In this document: positions 48,392-58,782 of the stretch, piece by piece
Layout: the number at the start of each line of letters is the position of its first letter
Numbering within the stretch: position 1 is the stretch's first letter
Source: Primula veris
Taxonomy: Eukaryota > Streptophyta > Magnoliopsida > Ericales > Primulaceae
Length of the DNA: 64,000 nt
Assembly (NCBI GenBank): GCA_963682055.1
Contig: OY821744.1
Location: 749,001-813,000 of the forward strand
Direction of reading: 5' to 3'
The notes under the pieces: generated by a model
Seen by the model: only the letters and a program-made list of their open reading frames with translations
Databases searched by the model: none
Told to the model about the DNA's origin: nothing
Made by a program: the position numbers and the translations under genes

Positions 48392-48765
48392 CTTACCACT
48401 GTGTACTCTTTTGTCCTTCGACTAGAGGTTTTTCCCACTGGGTTTACTCTAGCAAGGTTTTGATGAGGCACCTGTTTTGTGGTTGATCCCCTACTACTAC
48501 CACTGTTGCACTCTTTTTTCTTCGATCAGAGATTTTCCCATTGGGTTTGCTCTGGCAAGGTTTTGATGAGGCACACTGTTTTGTGGTTAGTTACTTACAT
48601 GATATTTCGGCTTATATCATTCGGCTACACAGTTTCTCTTAGGTACCGGTTTTGTCCCACACTGGGTTTTCCGTCCCTAAGGTTTTTATGTGTTTAGCAC
48701 TGCGAATGAACTCGACTAAGATCGAATGCATGAAGACGAAGAATTGAAGACGTCCAAAGGGGGAG

Positions 48766-48977
48766 TGTTGTAAGATATTATTGGACTATTGGGCCTTACT
48801 CATAGTGGGTCTAAGTTGGGCTTTTTATCTTGTATAACCCTAACCTCTAGTATATAAAGAAGGTTAGGGTCCCCTTTTATTGATACATTCTGATTAATAA
48901 AGACTCTATTGTTGTCTCTCTCTATATCTATACATATCTCTATATATATCTATAACGAGCTAATATGTCACACAACA
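48766..48977 (+). repeat. 3' LTR of the decayed copia element
   Basis: 212 bp, TGTTGTAAGATA...CACACAACA. It is preceded by the purine tract CAAAGGGGGAG and has a TATA-like AGTATATAAAG near 48852. Confidence 0.82.
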
Positions 48978-49134
48978 ATATATATATAATAGTAAAATAT
49001 GCATCAATTAATTTTTGGCGCTATTTTTTCCTTTTCAAATTTTTTACCAAATCGGTAACTAATCATTTTTTCACCGCCAATCTCAAAAACCCAAAACTGT
49101 AACAAATCTCTCTCTCTCTCTCTCTCTCTCCTCC

Positions 49135-50480
49135 ATGAAACCCTCCTCTCTCTTCATTCCCCCGCCTCCAAAACTCTCCGTCGGTTGCCTGACCCTCGAC
49201 AACTTCCTCTGCGGCGGAGTCCCCACCGGACAAATCACCGAAATCGTCTCCGAGAGCAGCTGCGGAAAGACCCAGCTCTGCTTGCAGCTATCTCTCTCCT
49301 CCTCTTCACCCTCTCTCTACCTTCACTCCGACTTCCCTTTCCCCATCCGTCGCCTCGTTAACCTCTCTCTAGCAAAACCCGATTGCGAAAACCCGCTTGA
49401 TGGGGTTTTTGTCCGTCCTGTTTACGATGCGCACCAGCTGCTTGATGTTTTGCTCCAGCTGGAAAAAGGTTTCCTAAAAGGGCAAAAATGCCCTTTTAGG
49501 TTGATTATTGTCGATTCGATCGCGTCCTTGTTTCGGTACGAGTTCTCGCCAACATTTTACACAATACTTGTATTTAGGGTAGCAAATGTTTCGTTTTTTT
49601 TTTCTATTTTTCCAATACTAGCTTTTTCGGGTTTCGATTATTACAATTTTTTTATTTTGTTTTTCCTATTTTCAGCTTTTTCAGGTTTAGATTTTAAAGG
49701 GAAAAAATGCTCTTTTAGGTAAATTATTGTTGACTCGATTGCGTCCTTGTTTAGGTCCGAGTTTGACAACACTTTACACTATACTTCTATTTAGGGTTGC
49801 AAATGAGTTTTTTTGGAATCCTGTTTAGGAAATGAAAACCAAACTCTTTTTTATAATTTTGACGGAAACGTTTTGAAACATTGTAATATTTAAAATAATG
49901 TTTTTTTAGTTATAATTCTGATATTATGAAAAATAAACAAGACTGGAACTTTAAGTGAAACTTATACGATGCTATACTACAACATGTTGAAATCAAGTTA
50001 CTAATTATTGTTGATTATGTCACGTTTTTGTTTAGGTCGGAGTTTGACAACACAGGTGTTGAATTGAAGAAGAGGGCGTCGTTGTTTTTTAGTATATCGG
50101 GGAAGCTGAGGGAACTTGCGACAAGGTTTAAATTAGCGGTTGTGGTGACGAACCAGGTGGTGGATGTGATGAGTTCTTCGGACGGCTTGAGGATTGGGAA
50201 TTTTAAGAGGTTGTTTTCGTCGGGTAGGGAGGTGGGCCCCGCGTTGGGGCTGTCCTGGGCTAACTGCGTGAACTCGAGGTTATTTTTGTCGAGGGATGAG
50301 GTGGCGGTTAGGGATGGGGATGAGGTGAAGTTTGTGACTAGGAGAGAGATACGCGTTGTATTCTCGCCTTATTTGCCTGAATCGACGTGTGAGTATGTGA
50401 TTTCTCGAGATGGGGTCTTCGGGGTTGGTTCTAAGGCGATGGTTTTGAAAAAGACTCCTTCTTTAGACCTTACTACTTAA
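49135..50480 (+). CDS. XRCC3: DNA repair protein XRCC3 (RAD51 paralogue)
   Basis: Exon 1 is 49135-49535 and exon 2 is 50036-50480, with a 500-bp GT-AG intron; the join is in frame (281 aa, slightly shorter than the about 300 aa usual in plants). The Walker A region is ESSCGKTQLCLQL at 40-52. The Walker B strand is LIIVD at 123-127, followed by SIASLFR. The C-terminal part has the 'ALGLSWANCVNSRLFLSR' strand and the 'YLPESTCEYVISRDGVFG' end typical of XRCC3. In the nucleus XRCC3 pairs with RAD51C and acts in homologous recombination and Holliday junction processing, and is needed for meiosis in Arabidopsis. A (CT)n leader directly precedes the ATG. The intron carries repeated copies of the coding sequence around the splice junction. 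A decayed copy of exon 2 lies at 51830-52223. Confidence 0.94.
49478..50052 (+). repeat. Three copies of the XRCC3 splice-junction region in and around the intron
   Basis: Copy 1 (49478-49589) is the end of exon 1 plus the start of the intron. Copy 2 (49697-49806) is wholly intronic and encodes, without any intron, 'IIVDSIASLFRSEFDNT'. Copy 3 (49993-50052) straddles the acceptor, encoding an 'IIVDYVTFLF' equivalent upstream of the AG and 'RSEFDNT' after it. Copies 1 and 2 also share about 35 bases downstream. Confidence 0.88.
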
Positions 50481-51829
50481 GGTATTTACTCTTTTTTTGG
50501 AAGGGTTTTTTTGTTTGGTTTAGATTATTAGAATAGTGATTTATGTGTATAATGCAATGTTGAGATGTTTAGATCCTCATTAGTCTTGTTGGCTAAAGGT
50601 TTAAGATTGCGTTCACGTCTTTTGTTTACGATGCTAATAAAAATTGCTACACCTAGGTGAAGCCAATTCATAGGCAATTTAAGACTTTACATTAAATTAG
50701 CATAGTGATTGGTTTTGTTAACAAGAGGGGTATGCTAAGAGTTGTCACTAGAGAGACGAATTTCATGGTGCTTCGGTACTTCACTTAGACCATACATCTT
50801 AAAAGAGGTGCTTGTTTTATGGAAAAGCAAATAAAATATGCTTATGTACGCATTGGAAAGCTAAGAGATTATTTAAAACTGATGACAAAGTATAGAATTG
50901 TTCACAAGGTTTATTTTAATAAAGTGTAAACGGTTATCTAAAACTATATTGTTTATTTTGTTTCTCATTTCCCCCTAGTGTTCAGTACTTCAATGTAACC
51001 TTTTACAGACCAACGAAGGTTAAACCAAGTACAAAATTTTCCAGCATTTATTGCTTTTTGTTTCATAAGTATTCATTTATTGCCACAGTATTATATCTTT
51101 ATATGTTTTTCTCTGCTACTATTTCTGATAAGAATGTCACATATACTGCTGTGAGCCTATGCCAAATCAATTGTGATATTAAATCCTTATATGACTGTAT
51201 ATACACCCTCAATGACTCTCATTGTTAACATTCTTAGACCAGTTTTGGATTCGCTAGAAGCAAAAAGTATTAGTGCTAAAAGCCGGTTTTTGTAGAGCCT
51301 AACTTGAAGATAGCTGAACTGTATGTGTACATTAGCAGATTCTTAGGATTGATCGGATCAATTTCTGTGTCATAGCTGGTTATAGTGGGATAATCATCTT
51401 GCTTTGAAGACAAGCTTAAAATGTATTTTCTTGCAATGTTTGAGCAATTGATATCACTTTCCCCTGGAATCAGGTATTTTGTTAGAATTATCAAGCCCTT
51501 ACTTTAAAGTTTTAAACTGCAGGCGAGTTAACTTAACACAACACAAGAGCCAAATGTACTCGTGAAAAGACGTAACATAATGGAAAGGTTAGCAATTGTT
51601 TTATACAACAATAAGCAGATGCTACAGTCATATCTTTAGAACATTGAACCATTGGATTTGCTTAATTATCTCGTCAATTGAATTTTGAAAGCTGGCTTTG
51701 TAGTTTTTACATACTGTATTAACAGCGTAGGTTTTTAATAGGAGAAGGTTCATCCTAAACTAGAAAAAGGGCCAAATGATTACAGAATGCATATACATTA
51801 CAATTTTACAACAATCTAAAGGGCGTCAT
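50481..51829. other. XRCC3 3' flank
   Basis: AT-rich; parts are repeated in 52224-53500 (for example the ATTTTGTTCTGAAAACAAGCT region near 53238 and its counterpart near 51393). No gene. Confidence 0.5.
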
Positions 51830-52223
51830 TGTTTTTAAAGAGAAATGGGAAATTGATGGAATTAGCGAGTAGGTTTAAATTAGGGAGTAGGTTTAAATTA
51901 GCGGTGGTGGTAACAATTCATGTGGTCGATGTGATATATTAGTCGGATGGGCTAAGATAAGAGAATTTTGGGTGATAATTTTCTTCGGACAGGGAGGTGA
52001 GTCTGGCTTTGGGTTATGATGGGCGAATTGTGTGAATTTGAGGATTTTCTTATCTAGGGACAAGGTTGTGGTTAGAGAAGAGAATGGAAATGTGTTGGTG
52101 TCTGTGACGAGAAGACAACTTCATGTTGTTTGTTCACCTTATTTGCCTGAGTCGACGTGTGAATATGTGATTTCTGGAGATGGGGTCTTCGGGGTTGATA
52201 GTTATGCGATGATTTTCAAATAG
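51830..52223 (+). pseudogene. XRCC3 exon 2 pseudogene
   Basis: Bases from GGGCGTCATTGTTTTT (about 51830) follow exon 2 of XRCC3 through to the stop region (TAG at 52221-52223). The last 63 codons are still open and keep 'YLPESTCEYVISGDGVFG'. A duplicated AGTAGGTTTAAATTAG, stops (for example after a 'VDVIY' equivalent) and indels lie upstream. Exon 1 is absent. It arose by tandem duplication of exon 2 plus 3' flank. Confidence 0.88.
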
Positions 52224-54769
52224 ACCCCTTCTTTAGACCTGACTATTTAAGGTACGGCTCATTTTTTGTTTTAGAATCATTTGTTAGGATTTTGATCATT
52301 TGAAATTTTCTTTTGGTGGACTAGGCATTGTTTAGTATTTCAAATTTTAATCTTGTTGTCTATATAAAAGTTTGCTGATGATTTGGTAGAGCAACTTCTA
52401 AGATGGTGTCGTGTCTTCGGTCGATGATACCGATAACGGATGCTACAACAATGCAAAGTTGATAGATAAACAGTTTGAGACTTAACCTAGTATGGTGATT
52501 ATGTTTATGTAGATCAAGTTTGTCTACTAAATGTCAATTGAGAGATGATTTATGTTGCCATACAGCATAAGGAGGTGGTTGTTTTCATGGAAAAAATGAT
52601 TAGTTTACTGGTGGAAATTGTGGTGTCGTGTTGATGTAGATAATGTCGGCTTTCGTTTCCCTTTGTTTTCTTGAATAGTTCGTAGTAATTATATGGGACA
52701 AGTGGACAACCATATCAGAAAAAAAGATTTGATATGATATGACTATATGATGTATAGAATATTTCAAAGTGACCTCCTTCCGAATAACAAACTGAACCTT
52801 GTAGATAGTTATCCAGCTTTTTACTGTTTTAGAGATTTTTATGACGAGGTATTATAAATTCAGATTTCCTTTTATTTTTTAGTTAGTTATCCTAGTTCAA
52901 GATGATGGTAATTGTCTTCTTATAGTACTGTTACATATATACTGTTGTGACTTGCGAGTCCATGAAGAACGAACTGTACTTTTACACTATGGTTGTAAAT
53001 AAAATCAGGTTCACGACTCCAGTTGTTAGGATTAGAAAATGGGGTTTTGAATAGCTAAGTGTTACTAGTGTAACAGAAACAAAAAGAAACGAAATGAAAT
53101 CGGATTTCGTGAAAGAAAGAAAAAGAAAAGGTGTTGAGTTTAGGTTTTTCTAGTGCCATATTTTTATCTTGAGCCTAGTATTACTGTACTATATATACTG
53201 CTGCATATTCAGTAAAATACTTTCATTGACAGGATGGTCATTTTGTTCTGAAAACAAGCTACACGTGTAATTTCTTGATACGTCTGAGCAGTCGATAACG
53301 CTATTAAAAGCTCCATTGTTGATGCGAACTGGAAATCCAAGAAACAAAATTCAAAATTCTGGAGAAAACAGTTGGTATATGTTGAAGAAACAACCCAGAG
53401 GCTTATACTCGAACTCATCCTGTAAAGCCCTTCATAAGGAGAAGGTGCTTATAAGAAGGCAAAAACTATGCAAGAGGACAAGGAAGGCATTTCATTCATC
53501 CCTATAAATTACTGATAAATTAAAGCTGCTTCTAACATTTGAGTATCCGAAACGACGTCTTTTATAACGATGTTTATAGATGAATTCTCATTTGATGAAA
53601 AGGAAGCAAATGGCTGTACAAAGAAAAAGTCAAGAAGTTGACGGCTTGACGCCTGGGTTTTTCCTATTTGCTCCTTTTTTACCTTTAATTTTGATTAGCT
53701 TCACTTCACTGGTATATACTGTGAACGGAGTCTAGCTTATTTCTTAATCACCTCGTCCTAATTTATTCTATGTTCATTATTTATGCATAATGAGAATTTG
53801 TTCAATCTAATACAATGCTCCAGGAATACCCATACTGAAAATTGCACAACTCATTTTCAGAGTTGCTCTCAGGTCAATCCCATTTATACAACCCCCTCGA
53901 GAAAATCTTTTAAAGTTGCGTAAAAAGGCAACCTGGGCAACAATATTAATTGCCATGACACAACAAAAATGGCTCTCGGGTGTTACAATACATACCTGAT
54001 TAGAACCAAAATGTTGGGTTTCAATGGCATATCACCAGCACAAATTAGAAAGATTTTGGCAGATTTGTTAACCTCCAATGTTTGTTTGGTGACAACTTGT
54101 AGGCTGTACCTAATATAAAAAACAAACTTGCTTTTTAAGATAAAGGTAGTTTTATACATTGTATTGACTGATTAGAGATTAGTTCTAAAATATTTGAGTT
54201 ATTGCTAATTTGTTCTGTAGTCTATACATAAACCCAACTTTGAACAAGTTTATCTCCTTACCACAAAAATAAATCTATTCCCGAAAGGATAAAGAAACAT
54301 CAAATCAAGAGAATACTTCCAAATAACAAAACTGTTGCTGCCACAGTTTCATTTATTTGCAAAAATAAAATTATTTGTCACAACAGTACTTTTCTACAAA
54401 AAAAAAATTCAATTTGTCGAGACTTTAGCGTGGTATTCATGTTCTAAAAGCAACATTGTGAAGTGATGCTATAAGAAATGGGATACATGTGGGTATGCTT
54501 ATAATAATTACTCCATAGGATGGGAGTAATAATTTTATTTTCCAAGCAATTGAAGATTATTAAAGTGTCACACCAGGTCCATAAGTAACGTAGATGACAT
54601 TTCTTTTGGTTCGACAAAGAAATCCAAGAAAAAGGCTTTTGAATATGTACTTTTAAGGAAAGAGGGGGGGCAAAAATCAACAAAAATGGCTCAAATATTT
54701 GAATGTTCTTCCATTCAGTGGATTATGTTTGTTCTAAATATTGAATGGTCTTCTATATATGTGAAAAAA
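52224..54769. other. Duplicated XRCC3 3' flank, then intergenic DNA
   Basis: Bases 52224-53500 diverge from 50481-51500 but share scattered blocks. The ORF at 53316-53507 has no recognised domain, and its position in duplicated non-coding DNA argues against a gene. Bases 53520-54769 are AT-rich without features. Confidence 0.45.
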
Positions 54770-55890
54770 AATGTGTGATGCGATATTTTGGAATTTTCTC
54801 ATTGTTGAAAGTTCTTTCAAGCCTTGGTTTGATGGATTTTTTTAGATATTTTGAGATAATATTAGTACAATGTAAAAAGTCCACATGTCTAAATTTATGT
54901 CCAGTACCACATTGAGTACATAAAAGTATAAAACTATGATCATTCGACATAAATTGAGTTGCACACATTTTGGAATTTTCTCATTATGAAAGTTCCTTCA
55001 AAGCCTTGGGTTGATGGATAAAGATATTTTGAGACAACATCGCTACAATGTAATACTGGACAAGTCTCCATTCATGTTCAACACAACATTAAGTACATAA
55101 AAGTATAAAACCAGAGGGTTACGACGTCCCCATATTTCGGATAATTGTGATTTTATTAATTTTAAAGGTTTTTTTATATATATAATTGGTGAAAAAACTC
55201 ATATTTTTATTAATGATTAAAAAATACGGAGGAAAAACCGGACGAAATGAAACAATAGTGTCAAAGGTAAAGAGATTACAAAAGTTGTGGATATAAAACA
55301 AATCAGCCAACTAAACAAACGTGTAAGAAAATCTAAACTAACTTGTCATACCAATTTGTAAAACTTTTTGCATGTATAAACTCCAGATTGTTCTTGCCTC
55401 CATTTCTCTCTCTTCATTTGTCCCTCGTCAAAGACGAAAATGGGCCGAGTAAAAGTGGCTGGTACAAGTGGTTAGGATCTGAGTATATCACGTCTACCAA
55501 CAGGGTTCAAATCATGGCACCTATGAAAAAAGTTTATCTCCAAACGAGGGTTTATGATTATCAAAAAAGACGAAAATAGGTCAAACATTTAGCATCTCGT
55601 ATATCGTAATCTTTCTCAGATCGGAAATATTTTAATTTTAACCTATTTTTACTAAAATATGTTAAAAACAATGATTTTAAATCTCTTATCTTATCTTATT
55701 TTATTTCACTTAACATGATAAATTATGTTTATTCATCACCGTTTCATGTATAAATCGTGTATAAAACTATATACAATGATAAGGCATAAATTGATTTGTA
55801 CATGTTTTGGAATATTCTCATTATTAATTGAAAGCTCCTTCAAGAGCCTTGTAAAATACAATGTAATACTGTACCACATAAAAAAGATAT
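54770..55890 (+). repeat. Three diverged direct repeats of about 190 bp
   Basis: A unit containing TTTTGGAATTTTCTCATT, then CCTTCAAAGCCTTG..TTGATGGAT and ACATAAAAGTATAAAAC occurs at about 54785-54960 and 54960-55115. A shorter third copy is at about 55779-55880. The SINE at 55442-55565 lies between the second and third. Confidence 0.7.
55442..55565 (+). mobile_element. tRNA-derived SINE with 12-bp target duplication
   Basis: A polymerase III A-box-like sequence (TGGTACAAGTGGTTAGGA, about 55458) and B box GGTTCAAATC (55504-55513) are about 30 bases apart. The 124-bp insert is flanked by perfect repeats AAAGACGAAAAT (55430-55441 and 55566-55577). The overlapping 78-codon ORF is chance. Confidence 0.85.
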
Positions 55891-57948
55891 GTCCATTTTA
55901 TTATGAATTATTATACAGTAATTGAAGATTTTTTTTCACATAAAATACAGTAGTAAAGATACTCCTAGAAAACACATGATAACGATCATAAGCCAGCCGG
56001 CAAAAGAATAAAATCAAGGAAATGAAAGTAAAGAACTTTTCATATTATCCAGTTAAATTACCTACTAAAGTGGTTTATTTGAAATACTAAACATGTGGTT
56101 AGTCACGTTAAGTATATATATTTAAACAACCTGTATTTGATTACATCAGCTAAGCTAGTACATGCAGATTAGGTTGCCATTAGGAGTAATTGAAAGGCCA
56201 TTTTCATAGCTGGACTTATTTGGCTGGATTATGTTATTTATATTATATATTGTGGATGGACGGAAACTAAGTGCAGATCATCGGATACGATGATACTTCT
56301 CATACTTTTTAAAAATTATGATTTTTAAAAATTTTGACCATATATTTTATTAAAATATATTTAAAACGATGATTTTACACCGTTTATTTAATTTAATTTA
56401 TTAGTTTATGTAAATTTGACATCTGCATGGATCATTGTGGGTCCACGTGTCATTTGCACCAGCTATGTCCATTAGTTACATGTTTTTCACTCTTATTCTA
56501 GTAACATCAAAAGTGTGTCCATTTTATTTTGCATGAGTCCAAATAATCTGATTTTAAATCGAGGTGGAATTGCATTTTGTATTAGTTTATATAGAATTAA
56601 TGTAAAAATGCAATAACTTATGCTTGATTCGTATAGTTTCACTTTCAACCGAATAGAATGTGTGATTATCATAATTTCTGTTGTCACAATTTCATGTTTA
56701 GAAATTTTAAATGTCTTTTTGATCATGAAAAGAAATTTAAATTTTGATGGAACTGTTTTAATGACCCAATTAAGAACTAGATATATACCAAAAGATAAAA
56801 TACAACAACATTAAATTTATTCAAATACATTCCTTTAAAGTTATTATAAAAAAGTTGTAAGTAATTAACCCTAGCTAATTTTATATAATATGTAGGTTGT
56901 CCATAAAAATTGACGTGTTGTTGCAGGCCTAGTTTTGTTTGCTTCTTTTTCTGTAAGCTAATACAGAACTATTCAACATATATCCACATCTCATAAGTGA
57001 CTTCTTGAAATAATAAAATTAAACATGATTTTACATACAATCAATAATGATGCTATAGATAAAATCGTCTCATGGTTCAAATTAAAATAGTAATAATAAG
57101 TCTGGTCTAGTCTGCCTTTCCAACTCAGTACCTAACTTTATCGTGAAAAAGAAACACTGAAAAAATTGAATTCTTTTAGAAAATTTATGAAAAGGGTTTA
57201 GCAATATATATACTAGTAGACAAACGTGACATTAATTCAACCCGTCTTTTATTATTTTATAGTAGCTATATATATATGGAGAAAAGGAATACCACAAAGG
57301 TTCCAAAACAAAAATTGAACGAAAACAACCTAATAACACACCAATGAACATAATTATAAGGCATTGTGATAAAATAGAAATGAACATAGAACATAAAAAT
57401 ATAAAATGGAAGCCCGGAAATTTTATTTAATTATTGCACATTAACTAAAGAACACAAAGTATTCTGATAAGTAGTAATGACTGGTACGTAAATTAAAAAT
57501 ATTATTTAACATTATTTTATGAATAAAGAGACTTTTGAGTTGCTTTCATCCACAAAAAAAAATATTCTTCTTTTTCCAAACAAAAAAGATCTTGAGATTT
57601 GCTTCAAAGTGTTTTACACTGTGTCAATGTGTCATGCTCTTTATTACAAATTTGCCAAATTCTAATCTTATCCACTTCTGTGTTACTTTAATTAAGTACG
57701 CAAGCAGAAAGACAAAATTAAAAAGGGTAGCAATTACTTTCTGCAAAAGGAAAACTTTTTAATAACATTAATAATATGACTAAAAGGAGACAAATGTTAA
57801 GAAATTAAATGGGCAAGCCTAACACAATACACAATGTCATTCATTATCGAGTTAAATATTAGTAATTAAATGACCAATCATGAATTGCTTTTATGGTCCA
57901 AATAGACGTGTTATGAACAAGTTGTTCCTGCAATATCCTTACGATTGT

Positions 57949-57999
<51 letters not shown>

Positions 58000-58782
58000 A
58001 TTATATATATTTTCTTGTTCTTTGGATGAGTTTGGACTAAATATACAATTGTTATTTTTGTGGAAAACCGCTGATAGTAATTTTGTCTTGTTTAGACGAA
58101 AACAATAAGTATACCTCGATATGTTCTATATAACATTAATAACTAGTATTGTATCAACTAATTAACTGGTCAAAAAATATATAATACCCCAACATGTTTA
58201 CAATAATGAAGGTAGAAATAACAAGGAATGTTCTGATAAAACTTTTGATAAGGACTAATGAGTAGTAATTAATTAAGCATCAGTATGATAAATTTGAACA
58301 AACATGAATATTCTTAGTCAAGAGAGCAGTTGCCTCTAGTCAAGAAAGTTGCTTAAGCAAAGCTAATTTAGTTATCAAAACAGAATTTTTTTTGTTGTTA
58401 TCATTTCTTTTTGGAAAATGTTTTTGTTGTTAATTTGATAGAAGTAATATATATAAGTACATAACACTCACGAAAGTGTTACTCGTACGCCAATCCACAA
58501 AACGCATACATTTACGGGTTTCATCTCATAATTTCTTGAAATCAAGAAGACGAATGCGTAGCTCAACTTCGGAAATTACGTTGAAATTCTTCTATTTCTT
58601 AATTTAAACAGAAGTAACACACTAGAGCAAAAGTTCTACGCGTACGCTAATCCCCTAAACGGCTGCATGCATATGATTCCGATCTCATTATTAGTTGAAA
58701 TTAAGAACATGATTAAGTAGCTAGCTAGAGAATAAAAAAAACATGAAGGTAAACAGTTCCTTCATAAAAGAAGAAAATAATT
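55891..58782. other. AT-rich intergenic region with (TA)n
   Basis: No gene or domain recognised. A (TA)n microsatellite of about 48 bp lies at about 57950-57997. The open frames at 56493-56814 and 57535-57762 are short and low in complexity. Confidence 0.5.

Larger units (their letters stand above)
42589..48977 (+). mobile_element. Heavily decayed Ty1/copia element with reduced, inverted-looking 5' LTR
   Basis: Copia landmarks remain in order. A PBS-like CGTTATCGGCAC follows an ACAACA end (42642). An integrase piece is at 45840-45950 (TPYAYQLVTGYEPEVSY, then RVFG). RT pieces are at 46870-46905 ('ARLVAQGFSHT') and 47000-47060 (a 'YGDLDKEIYMKVP' equivalent), and an RNase H region piece at 47220-47270 ('CVFITRSIFGF'). 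The copia-type 3' untranslated motifs (CCCACTGGGTTTTCCTTG, four times in 48280-48680), a purine tract (48755-48765) and a 212-bp 3' LTR follow. All frames are full of stops. The 54-bp sequence at 42589-42642 in place of the 5' LTR is almost the reverse complement of the last about 50 bp of the 3' LTR. Short ORFs across 43.6-48.7 kb are chance. Confidence 0.85.

Noticed and set aside
43614..48697. Many ORFs of 60-110 codons between 43.6 and 48.7 kb
   Set aside because: They fall in a decayed copia element; only short stretches match copia domains, in shifting frames.
53316..53507. 63-codon basic ORF after the XRCC3 pseudogene
   Set aside because: No recognisable domain, in duplicated 3' flanking DNA; the counterpart region near 51450 is not coding.
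55450..55515. A functional tRNA gene
   Set aside because: A and B box-like sequences are present but no cloverleaf with an acceptor stem can be formed; the target duplications make it a SINE.
55343..55579. 78-codon ORF as a small gene
   Set aside because: It spans the SINE and both copies of its target duplication.
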